Source: Erythrocercus mccallii (Eukaryota > Chordata > Aves > Passeriformes > Dicruridae). Taken from it: a stretch of DNA of 64,000 nt. The stretch is taken from contig VZRG01001045.1 of the NCBI GenBank assembly GCA_013397435.1, forward strand, positions 3,549 to 67,548. The letters run 5' to 3'. The notes beneath the pieces are model-generated. The model had not been told where the DNA came from and did no database searches. It saw only the letters and a program-made list of their open reading frames with translations. How positions within the stretch are numbered: the stretch's first letter is position 1; each line of letters opens with the position of its first letter. Below are positions 36,411-51,000 of this stretch, piece by piece. The position numbers and the translations under genes were made by a program.

Positions 36411-39400
36411 CCTTGAGGTAAAACCTCAATTAGGAGGTATCCCAGGAAAGGAAGCTTCTGTCAGTTGATCACCAGCACTGGGGTCAGGAAGCAATGTCCC
36501 TCCAGGGCAGATTGGCACTGGTCCTTGGTGTTGTTTTATCCTTCTCTGCAGCATGAAGCATGATCCCTTGTCAGGGCTCCTTTGGGTCATTTTGGCCAGG
36601 TGCCAGCTGCTCATGCTCTACAGAGGTGGTCCTTGTGCCCCTCATCTGGGGGGAGGAAAATTTCAAGACTCACAGAGTGGCTCCGAGGGTGAACCCCAGG
36701 GATTGTTTCTTGGCCCCTGGGCCACAAAGCATAGCACTTTATCAGGTCTCCTCTGGACTCTTGTGATCATCAGTCATTTAATCACACTGACATTCACAGA
36801 TTATTTCAAGTGGGCACATAAGAGGCAAACTCTTTGGTCCTTCTGGTCAGGTATCTTCCAGGCACACAGGGTTTCTAAACAGAGGCAGTTGCTTTTCAGT
36901 GTTGGATGCCCACCTATCCTTATCCATATCAGCATTACCAGCAACAACCTTCCTTTTCACTACATGGCTGCAGAATTCATTTAAAAGTTCATCAGCAAGC
37001 TTTATTCATGCTCCTGGAAAGTTGAGTGTATCCCCACAGACAACAAGGACATGAACTGCATTGCACTGACCCCACCAAGGTTTGGTTTCTCGTAGTGCCT
37101 GTACTGGTTGGGCACTTTCTCCCACAAAACTTCACAATGGAAACCCAGTTAATGCCAGCCATGGATATTTCCTCTTTTAAGAGGCAGACACCAGTTCTGA
37201 AGGGAGCTGGACTGACACCACCTGCCCCGTGTTCAGACCCACCCACACACCGCGTCCATGGCTCAGCTGACCAGCAGAAGCTGGATCTGGTTGTGACTGC
37301 ATGGAGCTGGACTCCAGGCACAAAAAGCAACCATTGTGTAAAGCCCTGGTGGGAGCTCACCTTTACCACTATGGACATTTCTCATTCCTCCAGTTTTTTT
37401 TCAAGAAGACCTCACCATAAATGGTGTAGTAGCAAATGTCACTTGGTGCACATTTGAGAAATGGTGAGGAAGTCCTGCATGCTCTCTACATGTCTGCAAA
37501 GATCATGCTGAGTGAATCAAACCTCTTTCTTTCACCTCTGACCCTGTCAAAATGAAATGAATGTATATGGTATCAATTCCCTTATTTACATAGTCTGAAT
37601 GTACATACAAATTTTGGCATAGATGTATAAAATGACAGCAATAATACCTTCCTTACTCTTTCGGTACTCAAAATACCAAATCCTAAAGGAACAAGATATT
37701 TGTTTGGGTTTAAGATAAGATCTGAATATCTTCTCACAAAGTGAGGTAGGCAATTAACTCTTAGAAATGTTAAAGTTATAAATGAACTGTGAAGTGCATT
37801 AGGGTGGATTGACCTTGGCTGGCTGTCAGATGCCCACCAAGCCACCCTATCACTTCCACTCTGCAACAGAACAGGGGAAGAAAATACAATTAAAGCCTCA
37901 GGTTGAGATAAGGACAGGAAGATCACTCAGCACCTGTGTTCTCTGTTTCACTAGTTCATTTTTAATAAAAACAACAAACTGCATCTATTTATAGCAACAA
38001 AAGCTGCTCTCAATCTACTTGTAACTGCTTTATTCAACAGAACTTTACACCCAAATACAGTAAATGAAAAAGAAGACTCCCATTACTTCTGCCAAAACTA
38101 TCATGGCCCTTCACCTTGTATATGGCTGAAACAGTTTCAGGCCTTGTACAAATCTTTCCACCTGTGATCAGCTCCTCTAGAACCCTAAAATCAACAAGCC
38201 ATTCCTGTATGAACACTGAGTTCAGCTCTGTCAGATGTTCTCAGTCCAAGGGGTTTTAGCTGCTTTATTAAAACGTTGGCTTTAGTTATTTGGGCTGGGT
38301 TTCTTTTAAATGCCCACAGACTCCCAAGGAGTGCATTCCAACATATTAAAATGTATTATATTATTGCAATATTTGTAGTAGCACTTATTAAAACTGTGTT
38401 CAGGGAGTTGGGATCATAAATCTTTCCAGTCTGCATCCATACCCGAGGTGGAGTATGTTTATGTTTGATAGATGGGCTGTAAAATGAGGGCACATTCTCA
38501 CATGTGAAGTGTGAATAGTTTCTCCACTTATTTATTGCAGTCGATGTTATGTGGGGCCTGGGACAAACCTTGTGTTCCAGACAGAACTGACAGAATGGGA
38601 AATGATGGTGAAAAGAGTGCATTGTCAGAGCCCCTGAATAAACATCAGTTAACTCTTCCAATATATTTCCTTGGACTTGGAATCAAACAAACAGTTTTTA
38701 AAACCTTTCCTGATCTCCATGTGTTCGTTGCGGTAGCTGCTACACTATTCCAACATGAAAAGCTTCCCAATGCTGCACTTCATTCTGAAGGGCTGAAAAG
38801 ATGCACAAAAAAGTGCTCGGTTAAACCCAACCAACACACCCAGAAAACAGAAGCAGGAAGATATGAGAAAGGTTAGGCTTGAACAAATGTGCAAAATACA
38901 CTACGCTGTCTGTGCTAGAAATCTGCACTCTGATACTCCACTAAGTATGACTGGAGAACGGTGCAAATGATGGCTAGTTGGAGCTTTTCATCTCAAACTA
39001 TTGCCCCTTCTGTAAGGCTGAGCTTTCATTCTTACACAAGGGCCTCTTCCAGGACCATGGCTGGTTAATCTCTCTGAAGTTAAGTAAAGCAACATTGTTC
39101 ATAAACATTAAAATCCTTCACTCTCTTACCAAGAAAAGGAAGACAAACAAGTCTATAAGATGAGATGATGCTACATTAATCATGCCTCAATCAGGAAGGC
39201 ACTTGAGGGAAATCTCACTATCTGCAAGTTGTTTGCAAACATGTTGTTCCACCTTACCAAAATCAAGCGTACTGTATTTTGGCTGAAGTAGGCAAGCACA
39301 GAGAAGTGAATAAGGCAAAAATACTCTTTATCAAAGCAAATCACAGCATTATCCTTCAAAATCAGATACGGAAAACACACCACAATTTAAGAATGATCTG

Positions 39401-40004
39401 CACTTTTCAGAAAGGAAGGTGCAGTAAGCAAAAGCCAGACATTTCCGAGTTACAGCTCTTCTGTCAATTTTCCGGAGGCAGATTTAAATGGGGCAGTCAC
39501 AAGGGTATGTGGCAAGAAAGGCTCATGAATTGTGAGGGGAGCTGATGTTTTGGGAGCAGGTGATAACAAGGAAGGTGGTGTAGGCAAGAGAGGATGGCTT
39601 TCAGGAGCCTACATTTTCTTCATTTCACATAAAAAAACCTAGGACTTTATAGGTTTCTCTCTTATTTCCTCCTCCAAGTTCACTTTAAGTAAAGAATATA
39701 TTTACAAACATCCTATAGCCTTTATTTACTGTTAAATATATAGACAATGATAGCACTAACAGGAAATGTGGATGTGAAGGACATGTAAGTAGCCCCTCAT
39801 ACAAGCCTTGGGGATAAGATATGGGAGAGGCTTTGCACCCAGATGCACAACACTCTTCTCTCACACATGCTCGGACTCAGCCTGTTAACAAGTCTGACAG
39901 TGAGGTGACAGAGAGGACTGTTATTTGCAGTAGTGAGACTGGGACTCTGAGATCCCAGCCAAAATACCAGGATCAGTTGCAATGCCAGCTGCTAATGTCT
40001 CTGT
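36411..40004. other. Non-coding sequence, no gene seen
   Basis: No gene recognised. The first kilobase after the LTR is GC-richer with overlapping frames on both strands (for example 36553-36984 plus, 37026-37457 plus, 36992-37378 minus), none with a domain. I could not link it to retroviral internal sequence. The rest is AT-rich and unique. Confidence 0.5.
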
Positions 40005-40074
40005 GCTCAGGTGAAGGCCAGTGGTGATTGGTGCCCCTCAGGGGTCTGTCGTGGCACTGATGCTCTTTAACAAC
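40005..40074 (+). mobile_element. CR1 LINE, left part of interrupted copy
   Basis: This piece encodes the reverse-transcriptase block [17 protein letters not shown] in the frame starting at 40021, the counterpart of the conserved GVPQGS...LFN block of CR1 ORF2. It stops abruptly at about 40074, where a second CR1 tail begins, and the same block resumes at about 40327. It is the 5' fragment of a copy split by a later insertion. The exact 5' truncation point is uncertain because recognisable similarity fades upstream of 40005. Confidence 0.8.
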
Positions 40075-40326
40075 AAAAGGATATGGTCTCATGCTGCACA
40101 GAGGGAGGGTCAGGTTGGACATCAGGAACAACTTTTTCATAGGAAGAGTTGTCAAGCATTGGAATGGGCTGCCCAGGGAGGTGGTGGAGTCACCATCCCT
40201 GAAGGCGTTCAAGAAATGACTGGACATGTTCGTTAGCATTATGATATAGTGGACAAGGTGATAAGTCAGAGGTTGGACTCTACAATCTTGTAGGTCTTTT
40301 CTAACCTAAGTAACTGTGATTCCATA
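40075..40326 (+). mobile_element. Nested CR1 LINE 3' tail
   Basis: This is a second, severely 5'-truncated CR1 on the same strand. It carries GGTCAGGTTGGACATCAGGA, TGGAATGGGCTGCCCAGGGA, GGTGGTGGAGTCACCATCCC, CAGAGGTTGGACTCTACAAT and the end CTGTGATTCCAT. These blocks belong to a different CR1 subfamily from the host copy, whose own tail ends at about 41245. Its position in the middle of the host's reverse-transcriptase block shows that it inserted later. Confidence 0.88.
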
Positions 40327-40911
40327 ATATCTTTGCCAATGACACAGTGAAATAGAGTGAGCCTTCAGCAAGTTTGCAGATAACACAAAGCCGAGCAGTA
40401 CAGACAGCACAATAGAAGAATGGGATGCCATGCAGGAGGACCTGGACAAGCTTAAGGAGTGGGCCCATGAGAACTCCATTACGTTCAATAAGATCAAGTG
40501 CAGTGTTCTGCACCTGCATTAGTGCAATCCCAGATGTGAGTCTGGACTGGGAGAAGAACTCACTGAGAACAGCCCTGGAGAAAAGGATTTGGGAGTGCTG
40601 GTGCAATAAAAGCTGAACACGAGCCAGTGGTGTGTGCTTACCAGCCAGAAGGCCGGTGGTATCCTGGGCTACATCAAAACAAGGGTGCCCAGCAAATCAA
40701 GGGAGATGATTGCCCCCTTCTACTCTGCTCTCACGAGACCCCACCTGGAGTGCTACATCCAGGTCTGGAACTCTTAGCAGATGAAGGACGTGGACCTGTA
40801 GGAGCAGGTCCAGAGGAGGCCACAAAGATGATCAGAGGCATGAAGCACCTCTCCTATGAAAACAGGCTAAGAGAGCTGGAGTTATTCAGCCCAGAGATGA
40901 GAAGGCTCTGA
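40327..40911 (+). pseudogene. CR1 ORF2 C-terminal remnant
   Basis: This is the translated remnant of the host CR1 reverse transcriptase C-terminal region. The last clear piece lies in the frame covering 40627-40911 and ends at a stop just after [10 protein letters not shown]. Premature stops split the rest across frames, and it shares no promoter or start codon with a host gene. Confidence 0.8.
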
Positions 40912-41245
40912 AGAGACTTCATTGCATCCTTCCAGTACTTCAATGGGCCAAAAGCTCCAGTACTTCAAGGGGCTTACAAAAAACAGGGAGGGCAGATAGT
41001 GATAGGAAAAGGGAGAAATGGTTTTAAAAGAGGAGAGATTTAGCTTGGATGTTAGGAAGAAAACCTTTACTATGAGTGGTGAGACACTGGAAGAAGCTGT
41101 GAATGCTTCCTGGAAGTGTTTCAAAACCAGGTTGGATGGGGTCCTGAACAATCTGGTCTAGTGAGTGACATCCCTGCCCATAGCAGGGGGTTACAACTAG
41201 ATGATCCTTAAAGTCCCTTCCAAACCAAACTATTCTATGATTCAA
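40327..41245 (+). mobile_element. CR1 LINE, right part of interrupted copy
   Basis: The host CR1 resumes with NIFANDTVK immediately after the nested tail. It continues through blocks equivalent to the KFADDTK region (here a degraded ASLQITQS reading), the WAHENSITFNKIKCSVLHLH segment, a [25 protein letters not shown] segment in another frame, and [20 protein letters not shown] at about 40828-40890. The 3' UTR follows and ends in AAACTATTCTATGATTCA. Stop codons and frame changes (for example at 40353 and near 40774) show it is inactive. Around 40931-40968 the block TCCAGTACTTCAA occurs twice, 25 bp apart, where other CR1 copies normally have it once. Confidence 0.92.
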
Positions 41246-43370
41246 TGTTGTAAACATAACATAGAAATGGTAGGCACAATGGGTGAGGGAGAAGAATGTA
41301 TAGAATGGCAGAGAAAACCAAAATGATTTTATAGGGTCATGAATGACAGTCAGCAGCAAGGACTGGGAATAAAAAGCAACTCAGGATCCCATTCACTTCT
41401 GCCTGCAGCCCCTGTTGATGTGCCCTCAGAAGGCGGTGTGACAGGACAAGCTATGTCTGTGTTAAACTGACAAATCCATCTCATGTTCTACAGAACACGT
41501 CCAAACATAACAGAAGCATAAACATACTAAATTATGTGTCAGAGAACAAATCTGCCCAGAAAAGTTGCTTGACATTCCAATGAAGAACTGCAACTGAGAA
41601 CCTATTGAGGCTGCAGTCTGTAGCTATCAACTTTGAATGATTACACTCCTGAATCCTGTAGGGAAATGGTTTTCCATAGAGGAAATGCCAGTATGAACAG
41701 GGAGGAGGCCAACATTTGTGAAAGCAACACTTGGCAGAGACTATTCCAGCATGTTTTGCTTCTTGCAGTACTCCCAAGCAAGGGGATAAACAGGAGACAG
41801 TAATAACACAGTAGCCCCACTGCCTTCATAACTTTCAGACTCACACAGGAGAAAGATGTAACTAGGATGTTTCTGCATCCATGGTTATTCCAGGGGCACT
41901 TCAATACACTAAGAGTTTAATGGTTCTGGTTAAGAGTGTATTTGGCTATGGCAGGACTCCTACAATAAGTATCGCTCTCATTTAATATGGTACCATTAAG
42001 CAAGGAGTTCTGTACACCCATAACTTCAGATGGCCCCTGACAGTGGTGGCTGGGGTGCTCAGGAGGTCTGAGTCTGTGGTCCAAAGTGGAAAAAAAAAGC
42101 CTGGAAAAGCTCTTTTGCCCAAGTCAGATGTGCCATACAGAGTCAGAGCTAGAAATAGTCTGTGCTGTCGCATGAGCTCCAGGGCGTGTCAGATCTCCCA
42201 TATGATCAGGCTCGTGGTATCAACTCCGAGAAACTCTGCTAACCCATTACAAGTTTTGTAACTGCAAAATTTTGCCTGAAAATTGAAAAACAATCTCTTG
42301 CTCATTGCTTCGGCCAACTGATCTGCCAGTACAATGTGGTCAGTGCCCAGCCTAGGCCATCGCTGTGACAATTGCACCTGAGCTGAAAGAACATAACTTC
42401 CTCCCCTTTCTTGAAGGGAGAGAGAAGCAAGAGCTGACCTTTAAGATACTCTGCTTCACTGGTGTCTACTAACAGCAAGAAAAGCAAAACAAGCCAAAAT
42501 TTATTTGAAGCCCGTGGATGGAAATCTGCCAGGTATGCACAGACAGCTTGGGTTTGCAGAGGGGGAAGGTAGGATGTATACACAGGTGAAGATAAAAGCC
42601 CTGGAATTTCAGTGATTATATGGTATGTGAAGTCAGCATTAATTGAACTTTTGATTCAGATCCCAAATTTTAGTGTTGTGATAGTACTCTGATCAGAGAT
42701 AAGAGCAGTGAAAGTAAAGACAGGAACATATGGTTTGGGTTAGGGTCAGATTAAACTTTCTTCCTCCAAAATTGCTTCTCACACATTACATTTAGACCTG
42801 AGTTCCATATTTTCACTCATACTTTCATTTGCTATATTTACTTAGATTTGGCTATTTCCTCTTGTAGGTAATTTCCTGAAGCAAGACATAGCAAACCAGT
42901 GGCTACTTCATGTTTCAAGTTTCATCTGTTTCAACAACCATAAACTGTCCAAGTTTCCTTATCTTGCAGAACCGTCATTCTTTCCTGTCTTTGCCATCTC
43001 ACTATCAACCAAAAAATTTAGCAATATTTTTTCACTTTTATATGTGAAAAGTTCACAGCTCTTCTCTTTTTCATCTGCATATGGCCTGTAACTTGAGCAT
43101 ATTTACTGCATATTGTATCTTCCTGATACTCCTGTAATTCTAAAATCTGATTTCTTCAAGTCCATTCACCTATCTAGACCTTCATCAATTTCTGTCCTGA
43201 CAAGCACAACTTTCTTCTCTATTACCTGGGTGACATCCATGTAAATCGGAATTGGAAACTTTATCTTCTTTGCTTGTATTTGCCTAAATACAATCACTCT
43301 CTTCTGACACCATCACTGACTGCCCTTTTTTCCATGACATCATCTTCAGTCTTTCAGTCTTCATCTTCAA
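41246..43370. other. Unique non-coding sequence
   Basis: No gene or repeat family recognised. From about 42750 the sequence is strongly pyrimidine-rich on the plus strand (many CTTC, TTTCC and CATC runs), and this continues to about 43570. Confidence 0.55.
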
Positions 43371-43404
43371 AGTGTAGGTAACAGCTCTCCCAGTTACCTA
43401 CACT
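43371..43404. repeat. Perfect 12-bp inverted repeat (hairpin)
   Basis: AGTGTAGGTAAC at 43371-43382 pairs perfectly with GTTACCTACACT at 43393-43404 across a 10-nt loop. No T run follows, so it is not a terminator-like structure. No known RNA family is recognised. Confidence 0.9.
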
Positions 43405-44396
43405 CAGTTGCTGTTGTCCTTTAACTCCTTCCATTCCCAATTAAGGATCTTAAACCATCCTGATTTTCGTGTACAAAGAGCATGCATGTGTGTTTGTGCA
43501 TGTCTCTCTTCAATCCTAGATATACACAGCTTACACTGCTAGTCTTGATCACGTATTTCTGAACAGATGTTCCCACACTTTCAGACTGAAAGGATGAAAA
43601 TATGCCTCATTATTCCTTCTTATTTACTATATTTAAATTATTTTTGCAATTGCTATCTTAACATAGATCACATTTTCTTCTGAAGTATGCCAAAGAGAAA
43701 CTTGCCATTTTTCTAACAGGACAATATTTTCTGAGAAAGATGCATGGCACACAGCCTTAGAATGTTAGAGTCTGACAGAGTTCCTAAAGCCAGCCTGCAC
43801 ATACAAGTGACTGCTTGTGCACCTATTTGCTGTTCAGCTGTGAGACCTGGTAAAACTAAGAACTACTTGACTTGCCAAGGGAGGCACACATTTGCCTTGA
43901 AGCGTATCTTCTACATAGAGGTTATGGTCCATTTTTATAATAATATCTACTTAGGTTAGTGGTTGATGAACTGCAGTATACTGGGATCTGTTTCTTCCTG
44001 CTGCTTCTCTGTTACCCAAGCCTACCAGGATATCTCCTGACATAAACTGCTTTTAGGATTTCCTGCAGAATATAAGCCTCATGTTACATTATTTAAGGTG
44101 AGATTCAGCCTCCACTGTGTTAAGGCATGTCAATTAATTGACATTTATTCACTCCTTGCCTCTCGCCATCAACTGCCTTTCTCCTCCTTCACCCACTCCT
44201 TTTCCCTAATCAATCCCTCATGTACCTCCCTGTTCAGAGTGAGCCTTCCTTCCTGCCGTCAAGTCAGAGAACAAACACAGGCTTCATCACACCAGGGAAA
44301 AAGGTATTATTGTATAATACTACTTAGCCTTTTTAAGAGTGTTTAATGCTCAAAACTGCCCAAGGATGAATTGGTTCATATGACACAGAGCAGGAA
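43405..44396. other. Unique non-coding sequence
   Basis: Pyrimidine-rich at first, then ordinary AT-rich sequence. No gene or repeat recognised. Confidence 0.55.
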
Positions 44397-44520
44397 ATTA
44401 TTTATAAATGGAGAAACAGAGGCAGAAAGGTAATAGGATTTGTGCAAGGTCTCACAGAGAGATCATGGCAGGGTCAGAAGTCTCCTGACTTCTAACTCCA
44501 GACTTTTAACTCTTTGCTCA
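44397..44520 (-). repeat. MIR/CORE-SINE fragment, antisense
   Basis: On the plus strand it reads AATGGAGAAACAGAGGCAGA, then TGTGCAAGGTCTCACAGAGA, GGCAGGGTCAGAAGTCTCCT and GACTTCTAACTCCAGACTTT, ending TTTGCTCA. This is the complement of the MIR core and the start of the family's conserved region (gaaactgaggca / gcccaaggtcacacag / ggcagagc...gac). It is a long and well-ordered match for such an old element. Confidence 0.75.
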
Positions 44521-45183
44521 TTTTCTAGAATGTAGTATGTTTTATGTATTTCTTTCATACCCCAACTTACTAACTGGTCTACATTAGAACCCCCTGTATC
44601 TTCATTCAGCATATAAAAAGCTGAATTGCGTGGGCAGGCACTGCACATCGCAGGGGTAAAGGAGAAATTGGCTCCTTGCTTCCTAGGCAGAGCTCACAAT
44701 GACCCTAAAGCTGGCACTGATACTGCCACAGTGTTGGTTCCACAGGAGCTTAAGTGCTCAGCCCAGAAGGACTGCACCCAGACTTTTAAACCACCTCCAA
44801 TGAGCTGGTTCACCAACACAGCACAGCACAGCCACACAGAGACATCAAAGGGCTCCCTGCATCAGGCACAAGCACCTCAGCCTACTGCTTTTCTCCCCAA
44901 GGCCAGTGCTTCTCTCCTTAGTTCTGGCAAATCCAAACAGGTGAGGACTCCTATAGCATTCAAAATTGATTTTGGAGCCTGGGGCCTAATGCTGGGTCAA
45001 TTTAGCCCCAAATTCAGAATCTGGCCTTTATAGACAGAGCAGTATTTTAACATCTCATGAAACCTCAACTCCTTATAATTTTTTTTGTAATATTTCCTGC
45101 TAATTTCTGCATGTAAGCATATAAAGACATGTTAAAAGTTTTCTAGACTTTTGAGAAGATACAGGTAGAAACTTCCAAAGTCT
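44521..45183. other. Unique non-coding sequence
   Basis: Holds a frame of 135 codons (44626-45033, plus) rich in S, T, P, Q and A with no domain. A motif near 44965-45030 (GGGGCCTAATGCTGGGTCAA, AATTCAGAATCTGGCC) vaguely resembles ancient sauropsid repeats but is too weak to call. Confidence 0.5.
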
Positions 45184-45233
45184 ATATACACAGATGCACA
45201 GAGACATACACACACATATGTATATATATAAAA
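45184..45233. repeat. CA / TA microsatellite, interrupted
   Basis: ATACACAG and ACACACACATATG blocks run into TATATATATAAA. Overlapping reading frames owe their Y, V and C runs to this tract. Confidence 0.85.
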
Positions 45234-47997
<2,764 letters not shown>

Positions 47998-48015
47998 AAA
48001 TATATATATATATAT
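47998..48015. repeat. Short TA microsatellite abutting the poly-C run
   Basis: AAATATATATATATATAT directly follows the C-rich tract. A compound C/TA slippage locus is likely. Confidence 0.9.
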
Positions 48016-51000
48016 CCAGGATGACTCTAGTAAATAACTCCTATCCCAGATTTATGAACACTGGTGGAAGGACAACTTTGCTTCCTTGCCCCATCAAGAG
48101 GTCAAGGACTTCACTCTTTCTGTGCTTAAAAATTTCCACAGTTCCACTGTGAAGCACAAACTGCAAAGACCCATTTGAACTTGTACCACTTAGTTTAGAA
48201 ATTTTGTTTATCATAGTTCTTGTTTTGCTTAAATCCTGTGGTATTTAAAAGAGTACTAAATCCATCACACCTTAATAAGCAAGCTGTGTCGCAGCCAGCA
48301 CCAAGGACTGTTCAGTATCTGCCTCATGAACACTATCAGCAAATTGGAGAACCTTTGTATCTGTTGAGGGCTGAGGATGTGCGTTTTGACCTCTTCTCTC
48401 TATTTCACAAAGACATTCATGGGTACAGAGTCCTCGTTGTCAGCTTGGTAATATTCTGGCCTTTGATGCTAGAAGCATGTGGCAACACTAACAGGTAACA
48501 CCAGCCTATCACATAAACAAAAGTCCTTTGTAGTTGTGGAGCAAAAAATCACAAATCATTCTTCCTGTTGTAGACCACTGATTTTTACAGCTCACAAAGC
48601 CTCTATACACAGGGAACACCCTGAGAAAAATGTGTGGGAGGTGCTTCATGGGGATTTGGTGGTGACCCATCTGATATCCCAGATGTAGCTCATTGCCATA
48701 AAGCCCAGGGACTGGGGCATGAAAACTCTTTTCACATGTTATGTACTAAAATCAAAACCAGTAAGCAACCCTCATTTTTCAGAGGCTGTAGCCTGGATGC
48801 TACACAGTATACACTCAACCCTTCCTGAGAGCAGGTGGATTCAAAAAGCTTGTTGCCCATATTGTTGCTCCCCCTCTTCAAAAAATGCAAAAGTAGCACA
48901 AATACAAGCTCTGCTATCAGACTGACCATAGATGCACCATAAACTGAAGGAAAGCAGCACAGTCTGTTAGCAAAAAACAGCTTTAACTACTTCCCCCGCC
49001 CCCAGTTCCAGTGTTTAAAGCCAGCTGCCATTCAGGAAATTGAATTCAATACCTATGATGTGATTTTTGAAAGTGTAGTTTTTCAGCAAAAGGGAGATGA
49101 AGTATATCCAGTATTTCTGAAAAATCAAACTATTTAATTGAGTGTCTGTCTGACAAGGCCATAAGCCTAACTTGACACCCCTGTTGTGAAAGCCTTGGGC
49201 TTCAATTAATGGCAGGCAAAGGATGCATAATTAATATAGCAAGACACCAGGAAATGAATATGTTAAAGTTCCCACTTCAATTTTAACTTTGTCACAACAT
49301 GTAGGTTTTTAGTTGGCTTTCTCCATAGAGGTGAATTTCCTGTTTTTCCTGGTTAAATGTATATACCAGAAATTACTCAAATCTCAGGAAATGCAATTTG
49401 ACTGAGGTACACATGTTACTGGAAAAATCTGGATGGAGCAAATTATTTGGTGTCACTAATTTAATAAGACACTACCTTCCTTCTCTATTTATGAATTGTT
49501 CATGAACAGACTTATATTTTTACTAGGAATTTTCCTCCTTGCTTAAAAGCAGCAAGGAGATGACATAAGCGATTATATTCACTGAGAAGGTGACATCATT
49601 CAGAAGACATTCTTGACTCCAGCTTCAGATACTTACTATTTTCTACTCAGTCCCTGTGCAAAGATCCAACACAGGGTTCTTGCATTAGTTCTTCTTACAC
49701 TTTCCAAATATACAATTTAAATGAACAATACTCAATTTTACCTCTGTGAGACCAGACCCAGAATTCACAAGCTCCTGAATACATTAATTTCAGAGGCAAT
49801 GTTAACCTTAGCACTGGCTACCAAATGTGAAGTACAAATGTTCAGACAACTATAATATTCACATGTATTTTTGCAAACAGAAAAAAAAGTCCAGTAATTT
49901 CCTCCAAGCAAAATTTTCTAGGTAGCAAATTTAAAATCAAAACCTAGGAACCACTGCTTAATTCACAACCCTGTGTTGCTAGGAAGAACCTCCCATTTGT
50001 ATTTCCTTATCTTTGAATTATTTGCGCCATCTTATCTTTGAGCTAAGCAGGGCTGTTTGCATATCCCAAAACTAGTGCATTAAATCTCCCAACACCCTTC
50101 TGGAAGCTGAGCAGTTGCACATTGCTCTTTATCTGAGGTACTGGAGCGGTTTCATTATGCAAGGTCACATAGTAAAACTAGCTGAAGGTGAGGTGCATTG
50201 AATGTAATTTTAAAAACTGGAAGGAGGGTTATTTTAATAAAGAACAACTGTGTAACCAGTGAGCAATAAACTTGGGCAAAATTTACTTTATGGACGAAAT
50301 ATTACTAAAAATCCCACAAATACAATTTCCGCATATGGGGATATATGGAGATATGAAAAGAAAAAAAACCAGCAAAACCTCAGCTTGCAGAATTGCATAT
50401 GTCATCAGAGGTACTAGGCTATATGAACTGTTTATTGGAACTGTGTCCCTTGTCAATAGTGAGGAAAATAAAGAATGGAAAATAACTTTGGAATTGAATA
50501 GAGACTCTGTCACACTTGATACTTGGAACCCAGGCCAACATTCTGCCAAGATTAAAAAAAAAAAAAAGTACGCAAGAAAATCAGGAATAAATCCAAGATG
50601 GAAAAAGTAAAAGTTAAATTAGCATCATACGGTGGAGAGAAATATCAATAATTAGGCAAATGCATAATAACCCTATGGAGTCAATTACTTTTATGACAGT
50701 GGGACTGGAAACACAGGCAGCTTTAGGGCTGAACATTTGCAAAGAATTAAGACTGGTTAGAATATACAATGGGTGCTGTGTGTGATCCAAACAGACAATG
50801 AGAAACCAGAAGTATTCAAAGATATTTTTGATACAGTAGAATACAATAAGAAGAAATATTTAATTTTTTTTCAACCTGAGGTAACTCTTTCCTGCCCAGT
50901 CATTATTGCCCCAAAGTTTCCATTCAGCCTCTGCAGTAAATAACATACGCAAAAGTTGTAAAGAAAGTTTAAGTATACCCCATGAAAGCAGCCAGTGAAC

